NCBI GenBank assembly: GCA_014529385.2
Contig: CM043968.1
Span: forward strand, 24,122,513-24,186,512
Origin: Adiantum capillus-veneris
Taxonomy: Eukaryota > Streptophyta > Polypodiopsida > Polypodiales > Pteridaceae
Direction: 5' to 3'
DNA: 64,000 nt
Below the pieces are notes generated by a model, which saw nothing but the letters and a program-made list of their open reading frames with translations, had not been told where the DNA came from and did no database searches. Positions 1 through 9,801 of this stretch are shown here, in pieces. Made by a program: the position numbers and the translations under genes. Numbering within the stretch: the stretch's first letter is position 1; each line of letters starts with the position of its first letter.

Positions 1-1424
1 CAGTCTTTCACATCTACCAAAAATTGATATGTCGACTACGTATGGGAGATGGAATTTCAGAATTTTTTGCAAGCACCATTGGTGTCAAACAAGGATGCCC
101 ACTTTCCCCAACACTCTTTGGGCTACTCATTGATGAATTGGAATGCATGGTTCTTGATTTTATGCAACAAAAAGGCACAGAAGAGGTTAAGATCGGAAAT
201 GAGGTGATCATGCTTTTGCTTTATGCCGATGATGTAGTGCTCTTGGCACATACCTTAAAAGATGCACAAAAGCTTATGAGTGTCTTGGAACGCTTTTGCC
301 TACATAGCGGGCTGATCGTGAATGGATCCAAAACCAATGTTATGCTTGTAAAGCCCCTCAATGACGAAAATCCATACACTGTATACAACAATGAGCAACT
401 TGAAGTGGTATATAGCTTCAAGTACCTTGGCCTTGAGGTTCCATCCAATCATAAATGGAAGGATTGTGCAATGCGTCGCTTGGAAGCCGGAAAGAGGGCT
501 TATTATGCATTTGAGAGCATGTGCAATGCTGGAGAGATCAAGTGTTGAGCTCTCAAAAAGTACCTCTTTGACACATCGGTGACACCGCTGCTTCTTTATG
601 GACTGGAGGTGTGGGGTTGTAGCATCGGGAAGTCTACTTGGAAAGAGTTTGAGAATGTCCAAAAGCGTTTTCTCACCCACTTTCTCCAAGTCAAGACACA
701 AACACCCTACATGCTCTTACTTCTTGAGTCCGGATCGCTTCCCATTGAGATCTTGGGCATGCAAAGGGTTGTGGAGTACATGCTTAAGACACAACGTAGC
801 CCTTTGTATCGACTTCCTAGAATCGCATATGAAGCAAGTCCAAAGGTCCAAAAGACATACAGGAGCAAAATACTAAGTTCGGGGTGGATGCTTGACATCA
901 AGAAATGGTTTGGAAGATTGGATGCATGTCACTTGGTCAAGGATGCGTCGATCGACTCCCAAGTTAATGAGGCCTTCTTACAACGCCAATGTATCACGGC
1001 TTGGGAGAAATCTGGAGGTTCTCGCTTCAGCCATTACACCACACACATTGCCCCGAACTACAAATCTCTCTTCTTCTCCGAACGAGATAGCCGAACCCAT
1101 CCCTACATCCTTGAGCCCATCCCGTTGAGTGCGATCCGCACCATTGCCTCCTTTCGTCTTAGCTCCCATTCTCTACACTGCAAGACACGACGTTGGGGCA
1201 CTGGCGAGGAGTCTCACCGACTTTGCACCTTATGCCCTTGTCAAGTGTGAGAGAGTGAGTACCACACACTACTTGAGTGCTCAGCTTTTGACCACATTAG
1301 GTCCTCTTTCCCCATATATTCAGCCATGAGCTCTCCCTACATACCTTCCTCTCCCAACCACGATGTGGACTCTCTATTGCGACGCTCATTTCAGCCATTT
1401 TTGAGCATCGAGAGTCACTTATGA
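1..1424 (+). pseudogene. LINE (non-LTR) ORF2 remnant: reverse transcriptase C-terminal half plus zinc-finger tail
   Basis: The reading frame enters from outside the window and runs to the TGA at 1422-1424. It shows RT motifs KQGCPLSPTLF (about 87-120) and the catalytic YADDVVLL (about 223-246), then the long thumb/connection region typical of plant LINEs, and a cysteine/histidine tail: CTLC followed after a stop by HTLLEC and DHIR. The frame is kept throughout but is broken by TGA at 546-548 and TGA at 1248-1250, the second inside the zinc-finger tail. In a live element this protein nicks and copies its own RNA at the target; here it is dead. The endonuclease domain lies upstream of the window. 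The family is secure from the motifs; the exact clade is not assigned. Confidence 0.88.
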
Positions 1425-1488
1425 CCTCCACTCACACCATGTGACATGTTCATTTAGTCCCATAGGTCATATTTGACCTCTGAGGACG

Positions 1489-1490
<2 letters not shown>

Positions 1491-1563
<73 letters not shown>
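1491..1563. repeat. (CT)n microsatellite
   Basis: An almost pure CT run of about 70 bases. It sits exactly where LINE-flanking sequence changes into the last bases of a LARD LTR. The same LTR family carries a shorter CT-rich run at the matching place in its other copies (4082-4099; on the minus strand 15974-16000), so the junction may have formed through pairing of CT tracts. Confidence 0.95.
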
Positions 1564-1566
<3 letters not shown>

Positions 1567-1587
1567 CCGCACACGCGCACTCTCACA

Positions 1588-1599
1588 TGGTATCAGAGC
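1588..1599 (+). other. LARD-1 primer binding site (initiator tRNA-Met type)
   Basis: TGGTATCAGAGC directly follows the LTR end CTCTCACA. This is the standard plant retrotransposon site complementary to the 3' end of initiator tRNA-Met, where minus-strand DNA synthesis starts. Confidence 0.9.
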
Positions 1600-1684
1600 T
1601 TCACGCTCTCGATGATCCAAGGCGCATCTCGCATCAGGTACTCCTCCCTAGATCAGATCAGCCATCGTTTTCTGAAGATCAGCC

Positions 1685-2180
1685 AGCGTTTTTTGCATTA
1701 GTCAGGCAAGCAAAGAAACAGGAGCTTTTTTGTCGCGGAGGACCTCACCTCAACCTGCGTTTTTGCATTCATACATAGCGTTTTGCATTCTTGCTGCCAG
1801 TGCTGGCCTATTTGGGCCTTTTTGTAGTAGAAAACCCCTCTCCTCTACTTGCGTTTTTCAACCACATTTGGCGTTTTTTTGTCAGGCTGCAGCGTTTTTG
1901 CAGCAGAGGAGGGGAGAGCGCTATGCCCATTCACATCTTGCCTTCCACACCGGCTCGGCATCCGGTGCCTTGCCGGTCCTGTTCCTCTTCAAATCATTCA
2001 GATTTCAGCCATAAACCCTTGCTGTTTTCTCCGTTTTCAGCCCTCTGACGGCTGCGCGCACAGAGATAAGCCCTCCCTAAACCCTCTGCACCGCTGCAGA
2101 CCATGCCCGGAGCGTACGAGCACGCTGAAAATCGCTGGACAGCAGCGTTTTCATCACCTCGCAGTTGCGTTTTTGGGTGG
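1685..2180 (+). repeat. Dispersed GCGTTTTT motif cluster in the LARD-1 leader
   Basis: The octamer GCGTTTTT or a close variant, often followed by GCA, recurs at least eight times (near 1690, 1758, 1780, 1851, 1870, 1892, 2143, 2167) at irregular spacing. The complementary strand of LARD-2 (15311-15790) keeps several. Function is unknown; it could be a protein or RNA binding site needed by a non-coding element that relies on helper proteins. Confidence 0.55.
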
Positions 2181-2228
2181 ACAGCAGCCACTTGGCTTGT
2201 GTTTTTCACAGAGGATGAAGTTACCTCC

Positions 2229-3225
2229 TGCCAGGACACCATCCGATGGTGGTCGCTGCTGCGGTCTCTCAGTGACTGCTGCAATACACGGTATCTTCGA
2301 AATTGGCATGATCATCTATGGGCGTACAATCCTTGGGAGATCCAGTCCTTCCAGCCATCATTCGGCGGTTGCGCACTCCAGAAGGGTGGTGACGTGGTTT
2401 GTATGGACAAACCTATGCACTCATTAGAGGAGTTCACAACCATGCTCATGGCATACGGGATTCCGTCATTCCCAAAGAAGCACCACCATCTTAGGTGGAC
2501 AGACACTTACCACTTGACCTCGACACGTCAGATCACTTGCTTACACAGGAGCATCTACATGAACTTAGGGAGAGGATCTTGGATCTCTTCTTGGACAGGT
2601 TCATTGCTTGGATCTACACACTGGAGTGGGACTTCAGTGCTTTGGACTCTCTTGGAGAGTTTACCCGCGAGATGCGGGAGATCAAGCATCATTACACACC
2701 CACATCCGGAGTCACACGGAGCTTGGCTTGGATGGTAGTGCAGCTGCTCTTCTACACTCCTGATCATTTGGATTGCTACCTTCAGAGTTGCTTACACTCA
2801 CCTTCGGTAACCTTACGACAGACTTATCCCCCGACCTGGGCAGTAGGCCACTCCCAGTTCATTCACATTGAGAGCCACACCGAGATGCGGTTTGGCAACG
2901 ACGTTGGCGTGGATTCTGTTTTGGTTGACAACGGAGGATTGGAGGCACGAGATACAGGCAAGACAGCACAGGCAGATTGGTCTAGCCTTTCCTCTTCTCA
3001 AAAGATCTTCACAGTGCAGACTGTTCAGTCTGGCTTCCCTACTTCTACAAGATGATTACGGTGCAGACAACTTGGTCTGACCACACCTCTTCTCAAAGGC
3101 CCTTCATAGCGCAGACTGTTGATTTTGGCTTTCCCCTCATCTTGGATTACCCTACCTACTGTCAGGACACCATCCGGTGGTGGTCCATGCGGTCTATCGA
3201 TGACTGCTGCAACTTACGGTAGCTT
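2229..3225 (+). repeat. Internal direct repeat of LARD-1 (2229-2295 and 3163-3225)
   Basis: About 65 bases beginning CAGGACACCATCCG and ending near CGGTA[G/T]CTTC occur twice in direct orientation, 934 bases apart, with moderate divergence. A third version lies in LARD-2 (minus strand, about 15350-15425). It suggests an old internal duplication. Confidence 0.75.
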
Positions 3226-3300
3226 CTACAGTGCAGACTGCTTAGTCTGGCTTTCCTTGTTTCAGAGGATGTTTACGGCGCAGATTGCTACATCTGGCCT
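3011..3300 (+). repeat. Five diverged copies of a small hairpin motif
   Basis: Each copy contains a short inverted repeat: CAGACT/AGTCTG (3017-3022, 3027-3032), CAGAC/GTCTG (3064-3068, 3075-3079), CAGACT/ATTTTG (3112-3117, 3122-3127, with a G-U pair and one mismatch), CAGACT/AGTCTG (3234-3239, 3244-3249) and CAGAT/ATCTG (3281-3285, 3292-3296). In the last copy both arms changed together so that pairing is kept. Each is usually followed by GGCTTTCC or a similar string. The motif lies between the internal region and the polypurine tract. Confidence 0.6.
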
Positions 3301-3739
3301 TCCTGAAGTTTTACACAGCTTAGCCACCAAGCCACACTCGGTTGCAGGTTCATGCATTCACAAGCTTCCGGTCATTCTCATGACAGTTCTTGGGCCTCCC
3401 CATTTTCTCCAGACAGTTTGACTACAGACACCAAAGATCCTAATGGGTAGGACACTTGCAAGTCTATTGGCACTTCTTTTACGACAAGGGGTTGTTTTCA
3501 CACTCTGTTCGGAACCTTCGTGTAGTATTTTCACCCTGTATCGGCGGAGTACAACAGTTTGCTACACTGCTCGTGAAGGCACTTTACCATGGAGATTTCT
3601 TGGCGGTCGTGACACCCCAGACTGTTGCTACACTCGCGGAGTTCACCGGAGAATTGTCCTTCAATGGACATTGCAGCAGACATCTTCATCATTTGCCTCA
3701 CATCTTCGGCTTCATGCAGTTTGTTCAGCATCAGGTGCT

Positions 3740-3748
3740 GAGAGGGGG
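3740..3748 (+). other. LARD-1 polypurine tract
   Basis: GAGAGGGGG immediately precedes the 3' LTR start TGTTAGAC. This is the expected plus-strand primer site. Confidence 0.8.
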
Positions 3749-4126
3749 TGTTAGACTTACACCACTCTACTGCTTCACAAGTCTAGGGCATGCTTGCACG
3801 GGTAGTGTGCCTTTGGACTGCCCACCCTTTGCATATGCATTTAGATTGCACTGTCCGGCTGGCCACCAACCTTGTCGGGGCGCCCTCATATTTCATTTAT
3901 TTCTTGTTGGGTCGTGGGGGAATTTTCTAGGCATTGCCCTACTTCCCCTTGGGCACCTATTTATGGGGCCAGGGGGGTACCCACTTTCATCATCTAATGT
4001 ACTGACAGGTCTTGTGGTTGATGGTAGTCGTGGGGGGCTGATCGCCCCCTCCTCTTCACTATATCTTGTGTTTGTGGTCTACTATCTCTCTCCTCTCTCA
4101 CGCTTCCGCACACGCGCACTCTCACA
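3749..4126 (+). repeat. LARD-1 3' LTR (378 bp)
   Basis: The LTR begins TGTTAGAC and ends CACTCTCACA, the same end that precedes the primer site at 1588. It matches on the minus strand the LTR of LARD-2, which is split between 15934-16105 and 23802-23982. A CT-rich stretch lies 30-45 bases before the end. Confidence 0.85.
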
Positions 4127-4139
4127 AGATTGAAGCCAT

Positions 4140-4355
4140 GGCAATGATTTTATAGGCCCTCGGCCTTCCAAAAGCAATGTACATGAAAAGCTTCAAGACT
4201 AAAAGCATCTGGGCCCAAAAGCTAGCGCTAGAGCTGCCAGCGCGATTTGCGTACGGCCTGCCACATTAGCAGCATAAAACGAGGACGTCCATATAGCTGC
4301 CATGTCATCAGCCTTCCATGCAATTTTTAATCCGTGTGTCCCTTAGGCCCCATCG
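4140..4355 (-). repeat. Promoter-like repeat, copy 1 (minus)
   Basis: Read on the minus strand this matches 24190-24440 over about 210 bases: ATCCGATGGGGCC at the start, GCTGATGACATGGCAG in the middle and GAGGGCCTATAAAA at the end. The TATA-type box at the end and the bZIP-type TGACG-like site suggest an LTR promoter or the 5' region of an unidentified element. The LARD-1 3' LTR abuts its downstream end. Confidence 0.6.
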
Positions 4356-4469
4356 GATTCTGCATCTTTCCCTAGGGATTTGACCCCTCTCTGTCCAGAG
4401 TCCGTCCTTTAGGTCATGCCACGTCGTCACTTTGTGACCGGGAGAGTGGCTATGAAAGAATCTCCATGC

Positions 4470-5500
4470 CTCACCAAGGTCTTGGCTCAAAAATAATTGG
4501 TATAAAACCTGCTCTAGTCGAGCCAGCAATGCCCGCTTCTTCTGTCGCACCAAAGGCGCCAGAAGGAAACCGTGAACTATCTGTGACTGATGAGTACATC
4601 CCTCTTAAGTCGGGCTCTCGTCTCTCTGTACTCATCATACCAATTGTTCTAAGGCATGCTCCTAGAACATCACCTCTGTTCAGGCTGAGAGCGTAGGTAT
4701 GCCTGCCTCGGCTCCTCTGTGCATAGGCGTTTGTCTCTAGGGTAAAAGTATATCGAGTAGGTGCTGCTACCCATGGCATGTGTGCTACACTAAACTGGAA
4801 GAAGATGGTGAGCGTCAAAATGACCAATAGGTCTAGGTCCAACTGTGAGTCCAGAATACTAGAGATAAAGCTCGGCTGAGCAATAACGGATGGCCAATCC
4901 ATGTACAATCCCCATCTCCGTCAGGTACCTCCCATACTCTGTATACTCCTTATTTTGTGAACAATCGTTAACTCCCATGTCATTGGCATCCAACTCTCTT
5001 AGCATCTCCTCAAAGGTATCATAGAAAATTGTTTGGTGATTACCGTCCTGGCATTGAGAAAATCCCCAAAAAAGATAATGTCGCCATCCCATACATCATC
5101 ATCATCCAACACAGAGAATGGAGATCACCTCTGGGTGAGGCGTAGTCCGATGTGCTGGGAGCAATGTAAAGGAATCTACCTGCCTCAACCCTCAATCTCA
5201 CCTACATGTATCTAGCCTAGTCATCTCTCCGAACAATGTGCAAAGGTGGTTGTAACTCCTCCTTGAATAAAATTGCTATTCCTCTTGATCCTCTACCCTT
5301 GTGCTCAGATCTCGTCTCTGTACGACAAGCTATCTCCCATCTGTACCCAATCACATGTGGCCTCAATTGACGAGGGGCCTGGTGAGTCTTTGAATAGAAA
5401 ACTATCGTCTCAGTCTTTGAAGCTGTTCTCAAAGGTTCCCGCATCAAGTCCAAGAGACCCATTACAATTCCAAGTTGCTATCTTAAGTTTGGTCCCATAG
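4470..5500 (-). pseudogene. LINE ORF2 endonuclease (APE/EEP) domain, decayed
   Basis: On the minus strand from about 5488 the sequence starts KIATWNCNGS, the usual N-terminal motif of LINE APE-type endonucleases, continues with GRGSRGIAILF (about 5280), an APSTSDYASPRGD segment, FLGIF/FxxPGR in place of the usual GDFN motif, and a VIAQPSFISSIL segment near 4870. These occur in order but in changing frames with several stops, so the domain is dead. RT is not found downstream; the element is cut off near the promoter-like repeat. It lies on the opposite strand to the RT piece at 1-1424, so the two are separate copies. Confidence 0.6.
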
Positions 5501-6299
5501 GTCTCACCCGATCATGTAGAGCGTCACTCTACAATCACCACCCTCCCATCTCTATAGAGGTCATCTTCCTCTTCTCGCTTTTTGCCCTAATTTCCGGCAT
5601 GACTTCCTTCATGTGAGCAAGTTGTGAAAGAGTAAGGTCATCACCAAGGAAAGAGCCGGTCTTCTTTAGGGTCGGCCTCCTTGTCAAAAACTCTTTCAAC
5701 TCAATAGAGAGGGGGAGAGAGAGGAATTATGGCGTGGTTGGCGCTGGCAGAGGTCATCTAACCAAAGAAAGCGCGGGCAATTGAATCTCCTAGAGCCCAC
5801 ATGTGCCCACACCTAGCACATTCATCTCGACACTTTCCCTCTCAACGCTCATTCGATTTATCTTCCACGAACCTCTTTGGTAAGAAATCAATAAACTTAA
5901 TGTTCAAAATTTGCGGTTGGCCAAACTCTTAAAATCTGGCCATATTAATGTGAACCTTGCAAACATTAAGAAACCACTTGAGAGAGCTAAAAAACTCTCA
6001 GAACTTCTCATTTCAAGTTCTCCGGCCTCTCTCCCAAGCCTCCTCTACTCACTCCTGATTGCCCTCCCGCCATCACCTGCAATCTTTCGGACGTTTCTGC
6101 TGACGCTGCCATAAAAAAAAATTCAGCTTTTCATGATGCGAAAGCTTTCAAAAAGACCGTCTTTCAAAGCAAGTTTGGTTTTTTCTTATCAACTTTTAGA
6201 GATGGACTCCTCTCTTTTTGCACTCACAGCATGAGGCTACTCCAGGTTACACACAACTTTCGTCTACACATGCACTTTATCAATGGATCATGCCTACAT
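5501..6299. other. No recognised gene
   Basis: About 800 bases without a recognisable domain. The largest open frame (5911-6114, +) has a leucine/serine-rich translation and no motif I know. It may be the leader of the decayed gag gene that follows. Confidence 0.5.
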
Positions 6300-6975
6300 T
6301 GCAAAATTTGGATCAACGTTTAACGGCTCTCGAAACTAAAGATGTTCATGAACGTTTGTCTCTCGTCTCTTGAGGGGCCTATACAGAATATTCATTATCG
6401 TGTCGTTGCTCTCGAAATTGTCACACGGTCGATAAATGAGCGCTTTTCTAAGACTCAGAGACGATCCTAGCAACTACAAACGCAAGTTGCGTCATATGCA
6501 TACTCGGAGTGGACCCACAACAACTTTTCTCTACAAAACTACTCATTTCTCTGGTGAAGAGAGAGAGAATACAGAGTTAGCATCAGTGGACAACGTATTT
6601 TGACTTGCATGGTGATCTAGATGATTGGAGGATTTTGACGATTCCTCTATATCTGGCTTTCACTTGGTGGTGTAATATGACAAAAAAGCCTATGAGGTGG
6701 GCTGATTTTTGTGTTAAATTTAAAAGAATTTCGCAAAAATGGATCCTCTAGAAGCTTATTCCAAATTACAGTCTTTGATGAAGACTCTAACGTGAACCAC
6801 TACCTTTAAGGAAGCCCTTTCCTTCTTCAAAGTTGACTCCTGTTGGGCTTGCATGAGGATTATCGTTGGGATCTCATCAAAGCTAAGACCCCAACTCAAG
6901 TTGAGGATGTTGTAGCTAAAGTCCAAACCTTCCATTTGATAAATGGATTTAACTATGAGAAGAAAAGGCCCATTA
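6300..6975 (+). pseudogene. Decayed retrotransposon gag, 5' part (split by element A)
   Basis: Around 6600-6720 the translation carries DLHGDLDDW, then FTWWCNMTKK and RWADFCVKFK, which fit the Trp-rich middle of a plant Ty3/gypsy gag (retrotransposon gag domain). Stops and frameshifts surround it; an open piece runs 6843-6980 with KAKTPTQVEDVVAKVQ. Coding similarity breaks off at the ATTAC target duplication of element A and resumes at 14996. The element that encoded it is otherwise missing. Confidence 0.5.
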
Positions 6976-6980
6976 ATTAC
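6976..6980. other. Element A target-site duplication, left copy (ATTAC)
   Basis: ATTAC flanks the left end of element A and is repeated at 14991-14995 directly after its right end. Confidence 0.85.
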
Positions 6981-8320
6981 TATATCCGGCCTGTACAACG
7001 TAGAGGGCGGTACTATTTCAATTACCTGTTAACTTTACACAGAGCACTGAGAAGGAAAGAGAACGCAGATGCGTCCAGCGATTAGAATGTCACTGCGCAC
7101 ACGAGACTGACACCCTGTAGGCCCCAAAGACTAGCGCCCCTTTCGATACTTCCTTATTCAATTTATGGTAGACGATCCGACCACTTAGTACAAGCTTTCA
7201 CAAAGCTGTCCAAACCTGGCGAAGGCTGAAAACGCAGGTTTCCGACTGGATTTCGGCAACATAACGACGCAAAAACCCCTATAGGTCAAAAGTACTTGTC
7301 TAGGGCAGATTCCCTCGCTATCTGGAAGCTTTTTGGTGAGCTGTCACTGAAATTCAGCGAGCTGTAATTCTCTGTTTTTCAGTGTCGGGTGCCCAAAGGC
7401 CTGTACACGCATCCCAAGGCTCTCACGAGGCTCCCCCGGTGTTCCCTTGCAGATTAGGTGCAAAACCCTAAACCTGCAGAAAAACACAGTAGGCTGTAAT
7501 TCCCTGTTTCGGATCGTTTTTAGCAGAGCGAACACGCCTACGTGTGCCCCAAGGGCTCCCGCACGCAATGGGACAATTCCCCTGTGAATTGGAGGAGTTT
7601 TCACGCAAGAAAACTCTCCAAACTCGCAATCTTTCGCGATGGAACTGTGCGTACCTGTGAGGGATTAGCAATTAGCTAATCCGGTTCTTGTTCAAAAGGC
7701 TCTTGCCTTGGCAAACGCGCATAAACCCCCAGAACTGTATATATTCATCTGAGTAGCCCAACTAGTGGGGCATTACCATATGTGCCAAAGGGGAGAAAGA
7801 GATGCACGAGAGCAAGTCATCGCGCTACATGAGACAGAGGAGAAGGCAAGCTTTCCATTAAAGCTGTAGACCTGCACCCACTACTCACACACACACTGTA
7901 GGTCACTTAATGAACCAAAAACCAGCCCCATCCTCAAAATGGGCAGCCCCTCTTGCGGAGGTGTCCTGCAGGCTGCTCTCCTTCTGCCAAGTGTCCACTT
8001 TGCCCCTTTGAGTTAATTCCCTAGTTCCCACTGACTTATAAAGTTGTAAGTGACTTTTCGAGTGACCCAGACTTCATTTGGCGCACACAGGCTTCCATAC
8101 TCATCAGAATTCATTGCTAATTGGCCCGACCAATCGAGACTGACCTACCCAAACTCTCGATGTGAGAAACCTATTAGGCAGTAGCTGTTTCACACTGGCC
8201 ATGCAATGTCCACTTGCACCTTTTCAAGGGTTCCGGGGAAAACAAGTAAAAATAAAAAAAATAAAAATATCTAGTACTTATTTACGGAAGGCAACAGGAA
8301 AAATACACCTCTTGGTGACA
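6981..8320 (-). repeat. Element A 3' LTR (1340 bp)
   Basis: Matches 13672-14990 over its full length with scattered substitutions and small indels. On the plus strand it begins TATATCCGGCC and ends GGTGACA. The open frames inside it (for example 7344-7671, minus) are spurious: they recur with stops in the other LTR. Confidence 0.9.
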
Positions 8321-8628
8321 CAACCCACCCTTGAAATACTGCAAGCGACCTCGCTTGCATGCCAATAATACATGCGGTATCTCCTGATATCACATATATT
8401 CTATGATGGGAATCCAAGATATACATGCTTCCGGAAATGTAGCGTTGGACGATTAAACAATCCCACCAACCTAGCTACGACACATATATCAAGCATAGAA
8501 GTCTTCTAGTGTACTCTCAAGCACAAACTTCTCCAACTAAATTCTGTATGGAAAGAGTAGATACAATTGCTTAACTACTCTGTTGAGCATCATGAATCAT
8601 GCTCTTGCCTTGCTCCAAAAAAGCAACA
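8321..8628 (-). other. Element A 3' untranslated region with polypurine tract
   Basis: No coding signal. The bases next to the LTR, read on the minus strand, are AAGGGTGGGTTG (8321-8332), a purine-rich tract expected to prime plus-strand synthesis. Confidence 0.6.
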
Positions 8629-8946
8629 TCAAGTCACTGTGGGTTCCATTTGAAAGGCTTCAAGATATAATTGCAATAGCTGAGGCGAATCAACCAATTC
8701 AGACTCTTCCATCCATTTGGCATCCAAAGATGGATAGTTCTTGGACTTCACCAAGCGTCTTGCAACCTTTCCTCTAACCTTCCTTTCCTTATGTGCCAAT
8801 ATCTGTTCAGGAACAAGGATCTCATCCAATTCTTCCGCTCCGGGTTGTTCCTCTTCAAGCATATTCTCTGGCACATCACCAACAAAGGGTCTTAGAAGGC
8901 TAACATGAAAAGAATTATGTATTTTCCAGCCTTCTGGTAGCTTCAA
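8629..8946 (-). pseudogene. Element A integrase C-terminus and chromodomain
   Basis: The translation has WKIHNSFHVSLLRPFVG, the conserved end of plant gypsy integrases, followed by a chromodomain-like unit PEQILAHKERK...RLVKSKNYPSLDAKWMEESEL. Chromodomains of these elements direct integration to particular chromatin. It is in the same frame as the integrase upstream and is cut from it only by a TAG near 8968, inside the segment that normally links the two. Confidence 0.85.
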
Positions 8947-8967
8947 CCTGTAAGCTACATCGCTGAT

Positions 8968-9801
8968 CTATTTCAAAATCTGAAAAGGACCATAATATCG
9001 CATATTGAGCTTAGGAAACAAACGTTCCTTGCCTTTCCTTTTCCTTAACCTGGCCTTTTCAAAGCGTAAAAGCACCCAATCACCTAGTGAAAATACAAGT
9101 TCACGACGGTGACGATCAGCAGCTTTCTTTTGCTTAGCCTGAGTCTTCTCAAGAGCAATCTTTATCTTCCTGTATGTTTCGTCCACATCTTGTACATACT
9201 TGTCTGCCTCAAATATCTTGTCCTTAGTCTGCAAAATGGGCGGGACTTTCTTCCCTCCTTCCACTAACTCAAATGGTGCCTTACCTGTTGACGTGTGCAC
9301 AGTGTTATTGTAAGCATATTCAACCAATGGGATATGGTGTTCCCAAGTTGCCTTGTGCTCTGACATATAACATTTGAGCGGATCCAGGACAGTAGAATTT
9401 GCCTATTCTGACTGTCCATCAGTTTGCGGATAAAACAAAGAGGAGAACTTTACAGTAGTGCCCATATTCTCAAGCAATGCCTTCCAAAAAAGACTCGTCA
9501 TTCGTGAATCCCTGTCACTGACAATTGACTGAGGCATCCCGTGATATTTAAAGATATTGCTCATGAATATCTTGACCATGTGTTCTGACTTTATCTTCTT
9601 CCTCACAGGAATGAAATGGGCTTGCTTACCGAACCTACAAATGGTAGTCAATACCCCATCATTGCCTGTTTGTGTTCTTGGAAGATCAAAGATAAAGTCC
9701 ATTGCTATGCTTTCCCATGGCCTATCAGGGATCGGCAATGGCTGCAACAATCCCGGTTGCTTTTGCCTGTCAAAAATTTGACTTATTGGCAAACTAAGCA
9801 T
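8968..9801 (-). pseudogene. Element A integrase core
   Basis: The core holds the DDE triad: D in SIAMDFIFDLP, D in IVSDRDSRM and E in PQTDGQSE, with 35 residues between the second D and E, as usual. A TAG directly after QSE (9403-9405) stops the frame; downstream the same frame resumes with SEHKATWEHHIPLVEYAYN and continues to YYGPFQILK. The upstream junction with the RT frame needs one frameshift near 9790. In life it would insert the cDNA. Confidence 0.87.

Larger units (their letters stand above)
1491..4126 (+). mobile_element. LARD-1: large non-coding LTR retrotransposon derivative
   Basis: A primer site at 1588-1599, about 2.1 kb of internal DNA without any retroviral domain, a polypurine tract at 3740-3748 and a 378-bp 3' LTR make this a non-autonomous LTR element. 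The 5' LTR is reduced to its last bases (about 1564-1587) plus the CT tract; the LTR start beginning TGTTAGAC is missing on this side. A second copy of the same family lies on the minus strand at 15311-23982. Open frames inside (for example 2103-2738) have no recognisable domain, and the resemblance to the second copy is at DNA level through stops. No target duplication can be checked because the left end is lost. Confidence 0.8.

Noticed and set aside
1473-1778. Serine/leucine-repeat reading frame over the CT tract (also at 28418-28987, 43028-43391, 61153-61368, 62589-63125)
   Set aside because: The frames exist only because CT/GA repeats contain no stop codons; they are low-complexity artefacts present on both strands.
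2103-2738. 211-codon frame in LARD-1 as a possible element-encoded protein
   Set aside because: No known domain, and the second copy differs by frameshifts; similarity between copies is at nucleotide level.
4127-4131. AGATT as LARD-1 target duplication
   Set aside because: The left end of LARD-1 is missing, so there is no partner to compare.
4471-4908. 145-codon minus-strand frame with a hydrophobic stretch resembling a membrane protein
   Set aside because: It overlaps the decayed LINE endonuclease and the hydrophobic segment falls where frameshifts occur; VIAQPSFISSIL fits the endonuclease better.
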